Shown here: piece after piece, positions 43,976-53,284 of the stretch
Layout: every line of letters starts with the position of its first letter
Position numbering within the stretch: the first letter of the stretch is position 1
DNA from: Ornithinimicrobium faecis
GTDB taxonomy: Bacteria; Actinomycetota; Actinomycetes; Actinomycetales; Dermatophilaceae
Direction of reading: 5' to 3'
Assembly: GCF_023923225.1 (NCBI RefSeq)
Contig: NZ_CP099489.1
Coordinates: forward strand, 124,001 to 188,000
Length of the DNA stretch: 64,000 nt
The notes under the pieces: model-generated
Databases searched by the model: none
The model's input: only the letters and a program-made list of their open reading frames with translations
Told to the model about the DNA's origin: nothing
Made by a program: the position numbers and the translations under genes

Positions 43976-46900
43976 TCACGGTCGGTCCGTCCGGGCGGCA
44001 CCGACGAGCGTCAGCAGGATGGTGAGCAGCACGATGACCTGTGGCGCCACGTCGGCCACGGTCCCACCCTGGGGGTTGGGGCCGAGCCAGGCGAGCAGCC
44101 CCGCCCCGAGCAGGCCGACCACCAGCGCAACCGTGGTGGCGGTGCGGCGCCCGGCGAAGCGCATCACCAGGCCGGCCACGAGGGCCAGCGCGAGGCCCCA
44201 CAGGCCGGCGAACAGCACGGCGAACAGCGCGACCAGTCCGAGACGCTCGAGGCTGTTCGGGGACGCTGCGACAAGCGGGCGCACCGGCTGACCAGGGCGC
44301 CACCAGAGTCCGCCGGCGACCAGGGCGCCCAGGGCCAGGAACCCGACGCCGAGCCCCAAGCGATATGGGTCATTCGGACCGAAATGCCCCTCCAGTGTTC
44401 CGGCTGCCCCGGCGGGGACGACCCAGCCCTGCTGCCAGCCGTCCACGACCAGGGGCTCCAGCGCGGTGCGCTGGCCATCAGCGGACACCAGGTCTGCGGA
44501 CCAGCCCGCGCCAGCGTTCTGGGCGATCACGACCAGGGAGTCCTCGGGCCGCTGCGGCAGCGCCACCTCCAGGCTCGCTGGCGAGGGGCGGGTCAGCGCC
44601 AGGGACGTCGCCCCGGCGGTGTCAGGGGGCCAGGCGCTCGCGGGGTCCCTGGCGTCCGCGGTGTCCTCCGGGGTCCCGGCGCTCGCGGGGCTGGAGGAAC
44701 TCGGAGACACGGGTGGCTGAGTCATCTCTCGACTCACCCACCCGTGTCGCAGGTCCGTGCCGACGCGTGCGAGCGTGAGGTCGACCGGGACCCACCGGTC
44801 GGTCGCGCTCGCGACGACCTGGTTCGTGCCCGCCGACAGCTCGACCGTCTCGGTGTCCCCGCACGGCACCCAGCCCAGTCGTGAGCGCTCCAGCACCTCG
44901 CGGACCGTGCCGGTGACCCGGGTCTGCACGCTCTCGCCGTCGACCGAGACCTCCGGGCCGGACCCGCACGACAGGTCGAGCAGGCGGTCGGGGTCGGGCA
45001 CCGAGAGATCCTCGGCACCGAGCAGAGTGATCTCACTGACGCCGACCGGCAGGGGACGCAGCGATCCGGGCAACAGCGGGTCGGCGGTCGTGACAGTGAA
45101 CGAGGCGCCGAAAGTGACCTCCACTGAGCTGACAGTGGTCTCGTCCCAGGTGACCGTGCCCTCCTCGCCGATCGTCAGGTCCATCGGCTCGCCGCCGTCC
45201 AGGCTGACCAGCAGCTCGTGCGGGCGACTGGCCGGCAGGAAATAGTCACTGGACAGAGCCAGCCCGGACAGCTCGCGCTCCTCCGGCAACTCCAGGGTCA
45301 GAGTGGGAGAGCTGTCCACTGTGCCAGCGACCCAGCCGGTCCCCTCGTCGCCGTCCACGACGGTGTCCGGCCGGCCGTAGGGCGCCAGGACACCACGGGA
45401 GGAGGCGGTGACCTCGACCTGCCCGGGCTCGCGGAGCAGCTCCTCGAGCTCGTCCCCGTCGAGGGGCAGGACCTGTCCAGACACGGCATACGCAGCGGCC
45501 GTGTCGAGCTCGATGGTGCGGTGCAGACCTGCGGGCTCCTCCAGTGCGGCCGACTGCAGACCCGCACAGAAGGGCCGCTGACCGAGCATCAGGCAGGCCG
45601 AGCGTCCGAGCTGTTGCGCGCGCAGTGACACCACGTCGACCGGGCCCGGCGTGGAGCGCACCTGCAGGCTGGGGGAGACGGGGGTGACGTCGGGCAGGTC
45701 CACCTCGGCAAGCGAGACTCCAGCGGTCGGGCCGCCCGTCGCCGCCTCGACAACGATCCGGAGGCGCGTCGTCGGCCCCTCGGGCACAGCCAACTGTTGG
45801 GTGCGGCTGCCGGGGCGCACCGCGGTCGTCTCGGAGCCGGCGTCGGTCACCACCTGCCACGATTGGACGGTGGCAGAGAAGTCCGGCGAGCCCACCTGGA
45901 CCCGCAGGCTCGTCTCGAGATCCAACGGCTCGGTGAACTCCGCCTGCCACCACTGGCCGACCGGCGAGCCGAGCCCGCCGCTCACCCAGGCCGTCGACGC
46001 CATCCCGTCCAGGGCTCGCCAGGGGTCGTGGCCAGCGGCGGTGCGACGCAGCGAGCCCGTGTCCGAGAGAGACGACGATGACGTGACGGACGCGATCGGC
46101 GCGGCCCAGGTCAGGACCGCGGGGTCGCCGAGGCCTGGGAGCAGATAGTCGTTGACGGCGCGCGGCGGCATCTCCTGGTCGGCGGTCATCATGCCGGACA
46201 GATTCTCCGCGGCCTGGCCGAAGTCCACGGCCCGGCGTCGGTAGCCGTCACTGACTGCCGTGCCCCCGAGCTCCGCCCCGGCCAGGACCTCCTCCAGGTC
46301 ACCTCCCAGCGCGCTCGCCGCGTCCTCCAACAGGTATGCCGAGGCGAACCCGGTCAGCCCCGGCACGTCCTCGGGGCCTCCCGTGAGGCGCATCGTGTCC
46401 GAGAGTGGCGCGAGCCGGGCGACCGTCGGGTCCGGCACGGCATAGATCTGCACCGAGGGGGTCGGCGCGATGGTCCGCTGCCGCACGGTGTGGCTGTCGG
46501 TCTCACCCACTGGCCCCACTGCCGGACCGAACTCGGCGACCCGCTCCAGGTCCGAGGCCACCAGAGCCTGGTGCGGCGCGATCGGCGGGGTCTCCTGCGC
46601 GGACAGTGCGAGGTCATTGCGGACCACCACCCAGCCGATGCCACCACGGGCCAGGGCCTGCGCCAGGTCCGGGCCGCCGTCGCCGGAGCCGAGGCGGCGC
46701 TGGATCTCATCCAGCCAGCGGGTGGACCCTGCCCCACCCAGCGGCACCGCGTCGCGCACCGCGAACGGCCGCTCCAGCAACGCCTGGAGCGGCTCGTCCC
46801 GCGTTGCCCCCCAGCCGAACTCGGCGAACGAGGCAGCAGGGACCACGAGCACGGTCCCCTCGCCTGGCTGTGCGTCCAGCCAGTCAGCTGCCTCCACCCA

Positions 46901-48172
46901 GTGCGGCGCAATCTGCTCATAACCGCCGGGACGCGGCAGGGTCGAGGCGACGGCCGGAGCGCCGACCGCGACGACCACGCACGCGGCAGCAAAGGGCACC
47001 ACCACTCGGTGCGCCTCGACCCGCCGCGCCCAACGGGCCGTCTGGGTCAGCGCGCTCGCCAGCAGCAGCACGAGCGGTAGCCGGACGACCAGCTCAAACT
47101 TGTGGGTGTTGCGCAGCGCGGCCAGCGGCCCGTCCAGCAGGTGCTGCACGGGCTCGGCGAGCACACCTGCAAGGGCTCCCGTGTGTCCGGCGCTCACGAG
47201 CAGCAGGCCCGTGCCGACCCCCACGGCCAGGAACAGCCGGTGCGGGGTCCGAGCCCGGGTCAGCATGACCAGACCGACGATCGCGATGATCAGGGAGCCT
47301 GCGATGAGCAGCCAGCTGTCGACATACTGCCTCCCAGCCGGCCAACTGGGGCCGGAGCTGGTGACCAGATAGGACAGCCAGTGCGTGGTGCCGCGCAGGG
47401 CCTCACTCGGCCCGGCGACCAGGGTGGTGCTGGCCGCTGACTCGATCCAGTCCAGGAACGGTGGGCTGTGCGAGCCCATCACCAGCAGGGGGACCAGCCA
47501 CCAGGCCATCGCGACGGTGACGGCGGCCAGCCATCCGAGCAGGGCCAGCGCTGTCTCCCGGGTCCAGCGCCGGGTCAGGAACCACAGGGTCGGCAGCACC
47601 AGCACCGCCCCGGTGGCCACCGCATTGATGCCGCCGACCAGCGCGACCGCGACCGCCGACCGCCAGATCCGGCTCCACCAGGTCAGCGGTGCCCGGCTCA
47701 CGAGCGGCAGCAGCACCCACGGGGCCAGCGCCATCGGCCAGACCTCCACGGAGGTGATGGTGACCTCGCTGAGCATCCGCGGGCTGAGGGCATAGGCGAA
47801 GGCGGCAGCGTAGGCCGCCCACGGCGTGCCCATGCCGAGGGCGCGGATCAGCCGCCAGGTGCCGAGGAAGGCGACGCACAGCACCACCGACCACCACAGT
47901 CGCTGCACGACCCACGCTGGCAGCCCCAGCTCGAGCAGCACCGCGTGGAAGGGGCCGACGGGCAGCAGATAGCCGTAGGCCTGGTTCTGCAGCTGACCGA
48001 GGAAGCCGTGGGGGTCCCACAGGTGCAGCGAGCGGGCCAGGAATCCGATCGGGTCAACCGTCAGGTCCAGTTTTGTGTCGGGCACCACCAGGCCGGGGGC
48101 CTGGCGGAACATCAGGGCGGTCAGGGCCAGGCAGCCGAGCAGCAGCCGAGCCGACCAGATCCCGTGTCTCAC
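43976..48172 (-). CDS. AftD-like alpha-(1->3)-arabinofuranosyltransferase
   Basis: 1,398 residues. The N-terminal half is a GT-C type membrane domain: VPDTKLDLTVDP carries the acidic pair near the first loop, and LQNQAYGYLLPVGPFHAV is a signature of AftD proteins; about 11 helices follow. The periplasmic C-terminal half contains carbohydrate-binding-like beta modules (for example PWRALDGMASTAWVSG) and ends in two or three further helices. In mycobacteria AftD adds branching arabinofuranose to cell-wall arabinan using decaprenyl-phosphate arabinose. Start GTG 48172 overlaps the methyltransferase stop by 4 bases (GTGA). In this probably non-mycolate host it may act on a different envelope glycan. 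Confidence 0.9.
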   Translation of the reverse strand: MRHGIWSARLLLGCLALTALMFRQAPGLVVPDTKLDLTVDPIGFLARSLHLWDPHGFLGQLQNQAYGYLLPVGPFHAVLLELGLPAWVVQRLWWSVVLCVAFLGTWRLIRALGMGTPWAAYAAAFAYALSPRMLSEVTITSVEVWPMALAPWVLLPLVSRAPLTWWSRIWRSAVAVALVGGINAVATGAVLVLPTLWFLTRRWTRETALALLGWLAAVTVAMAWWLVPLLVMGSHSPPFLDWIESAASTTLVAGPSEALRGTTHWLSYLVTSSGPSWPAGRQYVDSWLLIAGSLIIAIVGLVMLTRARTPHRLFLAVGVGTGLLLVSAGHTGALAGVLAEPVQHLLDGPLAALRNTHKFELVVRLPLVLLLASALTQTARWARRVEAHRVVVPFAAACVVVAVGAPAVASTLPRPGGYEQIAPHWVEAADWLDAQPGEGTVLVVPAASFAEFGWGATRDEPLQALLERPFAVRDAVPLGGAGSTRWLDEIQRRLGSGDGGPDLAQALARGGIGWVVVRNDLALSAQETPPIAPHQALVASDLERVAEFGPAVGPVGETDSHTVRQRTIAPTPSVQIYAVPDPTVARLAPLSDTMRLTGGPEDVPGLTGFASAYLLEDAASALGGDLEEVLAGAELGGTAVSDGYRRRAVDFGQAAENLSGMMTADQEMPPRAVNDYLLPGLGDPAVLTWAAPIASVTSSSSLSDTGSLRRTAAGHDPWRALDGMASTAWVSGGLGSPVGQWWQAEFTEPLDLETSLRVQVGSPDFSATVQSWQVVTDAGSETTAVRPGSRTQQLAVPEGPTTRLRIVVEAATGGPTAGVSLAEVDLPDVTPVSPSLQVRSTPGPVDVVSLRAQQLGRSACLMLGQRPFCAGLQSAALEEPAGLHRTIELDTAAAYAVSGQVLPLDGDELEELLREPGQVEVTASSRGVLAPYGRPDTVVDGDEGTGWVAGTVDSSPTLTLELPEERELSGLALSSDYFLPASRPHELLVSLDGGEPMDLTIGEEGTVTWDETTVSSVEVTFGASFTVTTADPLLPGSLRPLPVGVSEITLLGAEDLSVPDPDRLLDLSCGSGPEVSVDGESVQTRVTGTVREVLERSRLGWVPCGDTETVELSAGTNQVVASATDRWVPVDLTLARVGTDLRHGWVSREMTQPPVSPSSSSPASAGTPEDTADARDPASAWPPDTAGATSLALTRPSPASLEVALPQRPEDSLVVIAQNAGAGWSADLVSADGQRTALEPLVVDGWQQGWVVPAGAAGTLEGHFGPNDPYRLGLGVGFLALGALVAGGLWWRPGQPVRPLVAASPNSLERLGLVALFAVLFAGLWGLALALVAGLVMRFAGRRTATTVALVVGLLGAGLLAWLGPNPQGGTVADVAPQVIVLLTILLTLVGAARTDRP

Positions 48173-48918
48173 GCCCGCTCCAGCACCATCACGGCGTTCC
48201 AACTGACCACCTCGCGGGCGCCGGGAACGCGGATCATCCAGCGGGCCCACGCGGGGTGATAGCGCGGCTCGATCGCGACGATCCGGGCGTCTCCCGCAGC
48301 CTCGACCTTCCGGGCCCAGCGGAGCATCCGTCCGACCGGGGTCGGGAAGAGCGAGGTGCCGAAATCATTCTTGGGGCGGTGGCCGTGCCGACGGGCATAG
48401 CGGTCGGCCGCCCGCTGGCCGCCCAGGTAGTGCCACAGGCCCGTCTCGTGGCCGCCGTGCGGGGACAGCCACGGCGTCCACGACAGATAGACGGTGCCGC
48501 CGGGCCGGGTCACCCGGAGCATCTCGGCCGCCATCAGCTCTGGGTCGGGAACGTGCTCCAGGACGTTGGACGAATAGCAGAGGTCGACGGACTCGTCGGC
48601 CAGTGGCAGGGCCAAACCGGAGGCCCGCAACGTGCCTGCCGCGGCGTGACCGCGTGCTGTCAGCTCGCCCGCGTCCGGCTCGATGCCCAGATAGCGCGCC
48701 CCAGCCCGCAGGAAGGCGTCGGCAAAATAGCCGGGCCCACCCCCGACGTCGACGACGTCGGCTCCGGCCAGGGCCAGGAAGCGACCGAGCTCACGGACCG
48801 AGTCGGCAGCCAGCACGCTGTAGAAGCGGTCTGGATCGCTCTGCTCGGCCAGGAAGGCGCGGAACAGATGGGCCGAGCGCGCGAGGGTGCCAGGGGGCGG
48901 CAGCGCTGCAGGGTCCAC
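48169..48918 (-). CDS. Class I SAM-dependent methyltransferase
   Basis: 249 residues with motif I VVDVGGGPGYFADAF, an acidic residue at GIEPDAGEL, and post-motifs SNVLEHVPDPELMAAEMLRVTRPGG. The start is GTG 48918. It is translationally coupled to the AftD-like gene by a 4-base overlap, so it may methylate a sugar, lipid carrier or glycan end in the same pathway. Divergent from the GT4 gene with about 80 bp between starts. Confidence 0.9.
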   Translation of the reverse strand: MDPAALPPPGTLARSAHLFRAFLAEQSDPDRFYSVLAADSVRELGRFLALAGADVVDVGGGPGYFADAFLRAGARYLGIEPDAGELTARGHAAAGTLRASGLALPLADESVDLCYSSNVLEHVPDPELMAAEMLRVTRPGGTVYLSWTPWLSPHGGHETGLWHYLGGQRAADRYARRHGHRPKNDFGTSLFPTPVGRMLRWARKVEAAGDARIVAIEPRYHPAWARWMIRVPGAREVVSWNAVMVLERA

Positions 48919-49001
48919 GCCAGAACCATAATGCGGCTACTATGCGGTAACTAACGGCGCGGCCGCGTGGCCGCCGAACGTCGACGATGGAGTCTGACCG
49001 C

Positions 49002-50189
49002 ATGCGGATCGCCTGGTGCAACTGGCGAGACCTCGAACACCCCGAGGGTGGCGGGGCCGAGCTCTATGCCCGCATGGTCGCCGAGGGCCTCGCCGCGGCC
49101 GGTCACGACGTCACCTTCCTGTGCGCCGCGCACGACAACGCTCCGGTGGAGGAGACGCGCGGTGGCGTGCGCTATCTGCGGGGCGGCTCCCGCACCAGCG
49201 TCTACTCCACCGCCCGTCGCACACTGCGCCGTCTCGAGGCGGCCGAGAGCCGGTTCGACGTGGTGGTCGACGTCCAGAACGGCCTGCCGTTCTTTGCGGG
49301 CTGGGCCACCGAGGCGCCGGTCGTCGTCCTCGTCCACCATGTCCATCGGGAGCAGTGGCCGGTCGTCTTCAGCCCGCCGGTGGCAGCCCTGGGGTGGGGC
49401 ATCGAGTCCCGCATCGCCCCGCGGCTCAACCGTGGCCGGCAATACGTCGCGGTCTCCCGCTCCACCCGCGATGAGCTTGCCGAGCTGGGGGTCGACCCGA
49501 CCCACGTCTCGATCATCCACAACGGCACCCAGTCGCCCCCGGCGGTCAGCGCGGACGAGGCAGACGGCCCGCGCCTGCTCGTGCTCGGCCGCGTGGTGAA
49601 GCACAAGCGCATCGAGCACGCCATCGACGTCGCTGGCCGGCTCCGGGCGCGCCACCCCCGTCTGCGGTTGCGGGTCGTGGGGGACGGCTGGTGGCGTGAC
49701 GAGGTCCGCGACTACGTCGCCGCCCAGGGTGCGCAGGAGTATGTCGACCTGTTGGGTTTCGTGGACGAGGAGACCAAGCACCGCGAGCTCGCCTCGGCCT
49801 CCCTGTTGCTGGTGCCCTCGGTCAAGGAGGGCTGGGGACTCTCCGTCGTCGAGGCGGCCAGCCACGGGGTGCCCGCCATCGGCTATCGCGAGGCTGGTGG
49901 CGTCTCGGAGTCGATCGAGGACGGCGTGACCGGCCTGCTCGTGGACGACCTGGACGAGATGACGGGCGCCGTGGACGGTCTGTTCGCTGATCCCGGCCGA
50001 CTCGGCGAGCTCGGTGACAACGCGCTCGCTCGCTCCGCGCGGTTCACCTGGGACGAGACGGTGCGCGCCTGGGAGCACCTGCTGTTGCGCACCTCCTGGG
50101 GTCACGCCCCCACCGCCTCGGGTGACCACGCGCACCCCGTCCGATCCGCTAGCCTCTCCATCACACCCGCATCACGGAGGTCCTCATGA
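49002..50189 (+). CDS. GT4-family (GT-B fold) glycosyltransferase
   Basis: 395 residues. The N-terminal acceptor half begins RIAWCNWRDLEHPEGGGAEL with the Gly-rich loop typical of GT4. The C-terminal donor half has VSIIHNGTQ, LLVLGRVVKHKRIEHAI and the E-x7-E motif region VPSVKEGWGLSVVEAASHG. Likely transfers mannose, glucose or a similar sugar from a nucleotide donor at the cytoplasmic face. Start ATG 49002 has GGAG nine bases upstream; ATG 48987 is an alternative. It overlaps the next small ORF by ATGA. Confidence 0.92.
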   Translation: MRIAWCNWRDLEHPEGGGAELYARMVAEGLAAAGHDVTFLCAAHDNAPVEETRGGVRYLRGGSRTSVYSTARRTLRRLEAAESRFDVVVDVQNGLPFFAGWATEAPVVVLVHHVHREQWPVVFSPPVAALGWGIESRIAPRLNRGRQYVAVSRSTRDELAELGVDPTHVSIIHNGTQSPPAVSADEADGPRLLVLGRVVKHKRIEHAIDVAGRLRARHPRLRLRVVGDGWWRDEVRDYVAAQGAQEYVDLLGFVDEETKHRELASASLLLVPSVKEGWGLSVVEAASHGVPAIGYREAGGVSESIEDGVTGLLVDDLDEMTGAVDGLFADPGRLGELGDNALARSARFTWDETVRAWEHLLLRTSWGHAPTASGDHAHPVRSASLSITPASRRSS

Positions 50190-50383
50190 GCCAGTCCACC
50201 AACGCCGGGGGCGGCGCCGTCCGCGTCGTGCCTGTGGTCCTCGCTCTCGTCGTGGGGTTGGGCGCCGCGGGTGCGGCCACCGCGGCCGTGGTCACCAGCT
50301 TCAGCCCGGACGACAGCGCCGCGCGCAGTGACGGCCCCGCCGAGCCCAAGTCGCCGGAAGACCTCCTGGGCTACGGCGAATAG
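50186..50383 (+). CDS. Small single-span membrane protein (65 aa)
   Basis: ATG 50186 overlaps the GT4 stop by 4 bases (ATGA) and has GGAGG seven bases upstream, so it is very probably translated. One hydrophobic segment, VVPVVLALVVGLGAAGAATAA, follows a short polar N-terminus and precedes an acidic 27-residue tail ending DLLGYGE. No lipobox. Not recognised; the coupling suggests a partner or membrane anchor for the glycosyltransferase. Confidence 0.7.
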   Translation: MSQSTNAGGGAVRVVPVVLALVVGLGAAGAATAAVVTSFSPDDSAARSDGPAEPKSPEDLLGYGE

Positions 50384-50466
50384 CCAGGGTGGTTCGCTGG
50401 CCCGTCCCCTGGGTTTGCGAACCGCCACGGGCAGCGTCCACCTGAGCGCCGATCCGCTCGTCTTGG

Positions 50467-50522
50467 AGCACTTCCCGGTTCTGGGAGCCTGACATGGCAG
50501 GCTCCCAGAACCGGGAAGTGCT
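50467..50522. terminator. Perfect 25-bp-arm hairpin between convergent genes
   Basis: Arms begin agcacttcccggttctggga and its complement; loop acatgg. Position between the small membrane ORF and the GT-C-like gene suits a bidirectional terminator. Confidence 0.65.
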
Positions 50523-50547
50523 GTCAGACGTGAAACAACCCACCAGC

Positions 50548-50655
50548 CGGGAGCCCGAGCCTCAGGGGGCGGGGACCTCCAGTCGGGAGCCCGAGCCTCA
50601 GGATGCGGGGACCTCCAGTCGGGAGCCCGAGCCTCAGGGCGCGGGGACCTCCAGC
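50548..50655. repeat. Three 36-bp tandem repeats spanning a stop codon
   Basis: Units at 50548-50583, 50584-50619 and 50620-50655. The stop of the minus-strand gene (50634-50636) lies in the last unit; the other two units are duplicate copies of the coding end (LEVPA-type) and stop, now untranslated. Confidence 0.88.
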
Positions 50656-52313
50656 ACGATCCAGTGCTCGCCCTCGTGCACCGTGGTCAGCGAGGCATCC
50701 AGCTGGGGCACCTCACCCGGTGAGCCCAACCAGATCACCACCCGAGTGATCCCCTCCGCGCGCAACACGTCGGCGTCCAGTTGCCCGTCGGCAGTGCGGA
50801 GCTGATCGGTCCACGCGGGGTCCTCTCCGCCGACCAACAACTCCTGACCGTCTCGGCGCACGAGCAGGTCGCGGGCGTGGACCACCTCGGGTTCGAGGGC
50901 GCGCGGCAAGGGGTCCAGGAACTGCACCGACCCGGCCCAGTCGACCTGACGGAAAGGTTGCCAGGGCAATAGCAGCACGCCGCCCTCCGGGTCCTCGTTG
51001 ACCACGGAGACGACCTGCCCCCACTCGGCGGGGACCGCCACGGGGTGCAGCTCGCGGGCGAGGCGACCCGGCGCATCCGGCACGGTGAGGACGCCCAGGG
51101 CCACCAGGGTGACGGCCAGCCCTGCTCCCGCCAGGCGGGTGGAGCCAAGGTTTCGCAGGGCCTGCGCCAGCCCGACGGCAAGCAGCGCCGCCACGGCCAG
51201 CGCGGCCCAGCCCAGCCACCGGTGAGTGTCCCGCATCAGGGCCAGGCCTGGCACCACCTGCAGCGCCCGCCACACCGGCAACAGCGGCCCGGCGAGCGCC
51301 ACGACGGCGACCACCGTGACGGCATAGCCAGCACCTGCCAGATCCACGGAGCGCCGACTCGCCACCACGTGGCGGTCACCAGACCGCGGGGGCCGCTGCC
51401 AGGCGCCCCGCAGTGTGAACCACGCCCCGGCCGCGCCGAGGATCAACACCAGGGACAGGACCGTGACGAAGCCGTTGTCACGCGAGGCGAGCCAGGCCCC
51501 CTCGGCCCAGACCCCACCGAGTGTGGCGACCGATCCAGCCACCGCGAGGTAGCCGTCAGAGCGCACCGCGAAGGCGTCCGCGCCCTCCGGCACAGCACCA
51601 GCCGTGGGGTTCGCCAGCCCGGCAGCAATCCACGGCACGGAGACCAGCGCCACCGGGGCCAGCAGCGCCACGGCGGCCACGGCTCGCTGCCCCAAAGACT
51701 CAGGACCCAGTGACGCAGAGCCCACACCGTCGCCCCGCGAGCCGACCACGAGGGCAGTGACCACGACCGTGATGCCGGCCATGACGGCCCCCACCGGAGT
51801 GAGCGCGGCGGGGACGGCAGCCAGCAGCACCAGCAGCACGCGCATCGACAGCGGCTGGCTCGACCGCACCGCGGCCACCAGCCACGGGATCATCGCGTAA
51901 CCCAGCAGAGAAGGGGACTGTCCCAGGAGAAGCCGCTCCACGGCATACGGATTGGCGATCGCCAGGCCCGCCCCGACGCTCGTGGCGACCGCGCCATGGC
52001 GCCGCAGCAACACACTCATCCCCGACCCGACGAGCAGCAGCGGACTGACCAGCAGGAGCCGGGCCACCAGACCAGCAGGCAGCACAGCGCTCAGGGCGGC
52101 GACCACCGCATCCAGGGGCACGGCGCGCGGTGCCCCGTCACCGCCGAGAGTGTTGGCCCCGAGGACCGGGTCGGGCACGGTGACGAAGTCGCGGAAGAGA
52201 TAGACGCCGTCCCACGGACCCCGGAGCGAGGTCCCGAGGAACAGCGCCGTGACCAGGACAGTCACCGTCAGCCCGGCCAGGACTGCCCAGGACGTATGCC
52301 GAGGTGCCAGCAC
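50634..52313 (-). CDS. Polytopic membrane protein, GT-C glycosyltransferase-like
   Basis: 559 residues with about 11 helices in the first 400 residues and a soluble C-terminal segment. The first luminal loop reads VYLFRDFVTVPDPVLG, with acidic residues where GT-C enzymes keep their catalytic Asp. LLLGQSPSLLGYAMIPWLVA and the later RDTHRWLGWAAL resemble helices of polyprenol-sugar-dependent transferases. The start is GTG 52313. I cannot assign the donor. Location beside the AftD-like, methyltransferase and GT4 genes supports a role in exporting or branching an envelope polysaccharide. Confidence 0.75.
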   Translation of the reverse strand: MLAPRHTSWAVLAGLTVTVLVTALFLGTSLRGPWDGVYLFRDFVTVPDPVLGANTLGGDGAPRAVPLDAVVAALSAVLPAGLVARLLLVSPLLLVGSGMSVLLRRHGAVATSVGAGLAIANPYAVERLLLGQSPSLLGYAMIPWLVAAVRSSQPLSMRVLLVLLAAVPAALTPVGAVMAGITVVVTALVVGSRGDGVGSASLGPESLGQRAVAAVALLAPVALVSVPWIAAGLANPTAGAVPEGADAFAVRSDGYLAVAGSVATLGGVWAEGAWLASRDNGFVTVLSLVLILGAAGAWFTLRGAWQRPPRSGDRHVVASRRSVDLAGAGYAVTVVAVVALAGPLLPVWRALQVVPGLALMRDTHRWLGWAALAVAALLAVGLAQALRNLGSTRLAGAGLAVTLVALGVLTVPDAPGRLARELHPVAVPAEWGQVVSVVNEDPEGGVLLLPWQPFRQVDWAGSVQFLDPLPRALEPEVVHARDLLVRRDGQELLVGGEDPAWTDQLRTADGQLDADVLRAEGITRVVIWLGSPGEVPQLDASLTTVHEGEHWIVLEVPAP

Positions 52314-52364
52314 GTGCGTGCGCTCGGCTCCGGAGGTGGCTGGGGGTGGGATGGTCAGGGCGAC

Positions 52365-53189
52365 TCAGACGTCGTCGGGCGTCACGGGCATCGTGCGCTT
52401 GTGGGCCGTGCGGTCGTGCCATCCCTCGATCGTGCGGCGGTCCTGCTCGGAGACCTCCTTGCCCTCGAGGTAGTCGTCGATCGCGTCATAGCTGACGCCG
52501 AGCGACGCCTCGTCGGGGCTGAGGGGCTTGCCGTCCTCGAGGTCAGCGGTTGGCACCTTGCTGACCAGGTGCTCGGGTGCGCCCAGGTGAGCGGCGATCG
52601 CGCGGACCCGCCGTTTGTTGAGCCCGGCCAGCGGGGTCAGGTCACACGCTCCGTCGCCGAACTTGGTATAGAAACCGACGACCGCCTCGGCCGCGTGATC
52701 TGTGCCGAGCACCAGCAGTGAGCGGGCGCCGGCCGCGAGATACTGCGCGACCATGCGCTGGCGGGCCTTGACGTTGCCCTTGACGAAGTCGGCGTGCTCG
52801 ATGCCGTTGAAGTCGATGCCTGCGGTGTCGACCTCGGAGAACATCGCGTCGGTGGAGTCCTTGATGTTGACGGTGGCGGTCTCATCGGCGGCGACGAAGG
52901 CGACCGCTGTCGCGGCGTCTGCCTCATCCGCCTGGACGCCATAGGGCAGCCGCATCGCCAGGAAGCTGGCCTCTCCGCCGGCCTCGCGCACCCGCTCACA
53001 CGCCAGCTGGGCCAGCCGCCCGCACGTGGTGGAGTCCACGCCGCCGCTGATGCCGAGGACATAGCCCTTGGTGCCGGAGTCGCGCAGATAGTCGGCCAGG
53101 AAGGTGATGCGGCGCTCGGTCTCCTGTGCCGCGTCAAACTCGGTCTTCACGCCGAGCTCGGCGATGATCTCCTGCTGCTTGCTGCTCAT
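52365..53189 (-). CDS. nadE: Ammonia-dependent NAD+ synthetase
   Basis: 274 residues, the length of bacterial NH3-dependent NadE without a glutaminase domain. The PP-loop ATP site SGGVDST is in YVLGISGGVDSTTCGRL. VKARQRMVAQYLAA, VLGTDHAAEAVVGFYTKFGDGACDLTPL and LSKVPTADLEDGKP-like VSKVPTADLEDGKPLSPDE match the family. It amidates nicotinate adenine dinucleotide to NAD+ with ATP in the last step of NAD biosynthesis. ATG 53189; monocistronic as far as can be seen. Confidence 0.96.
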   Translation of the reverse strand: MSSKQQEIIAELGVKTEFDAAQETERRITFLADYLRDSGTKGYVLGISGGVDSTTCGRLAQLACERVREAGGEASFLAMRLPYGVQADEADAATAVAFVAADETATVNIKDSTDAMFSEVDTAGIDFNGIEHADFVKGNVKARQRMVAQYLAAGARSLLVLGTDHAAEAVVGFYTKFGDGACDLTPLAGLNKRRVRAIAAHLGAPEHLVSKVPTADLEDGKPLSPDEASLGVSYDAIDDYLEGKEVSEQDRRTIEGWHDRTAHKRTMPVTPDDV

Positions 53190-53284
53190 GGGTCGAATCT
53201 ACCGGCGCCGTGTTGCCGCTGCGTTTCCTGAGCCAGCCTCTCGGACCCGCAGCCACGCGAGCTCGGTTGAGCTCCTCCTCCGTG

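Larger units (their letters stand above)
50439..50673. repeat. Dispersed repeat, copy 2 (235 bp; 163 bp plus two extra 36-bp units)
   Basis: Collinear with 40351-40513. It contains a perfect 25-base-arm hairpin (50467-50491 with 50498-50522, six-base loop) and, at its right end, the last codons and stop of the convergent gene 50634-52313. Confidence 0.88.
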
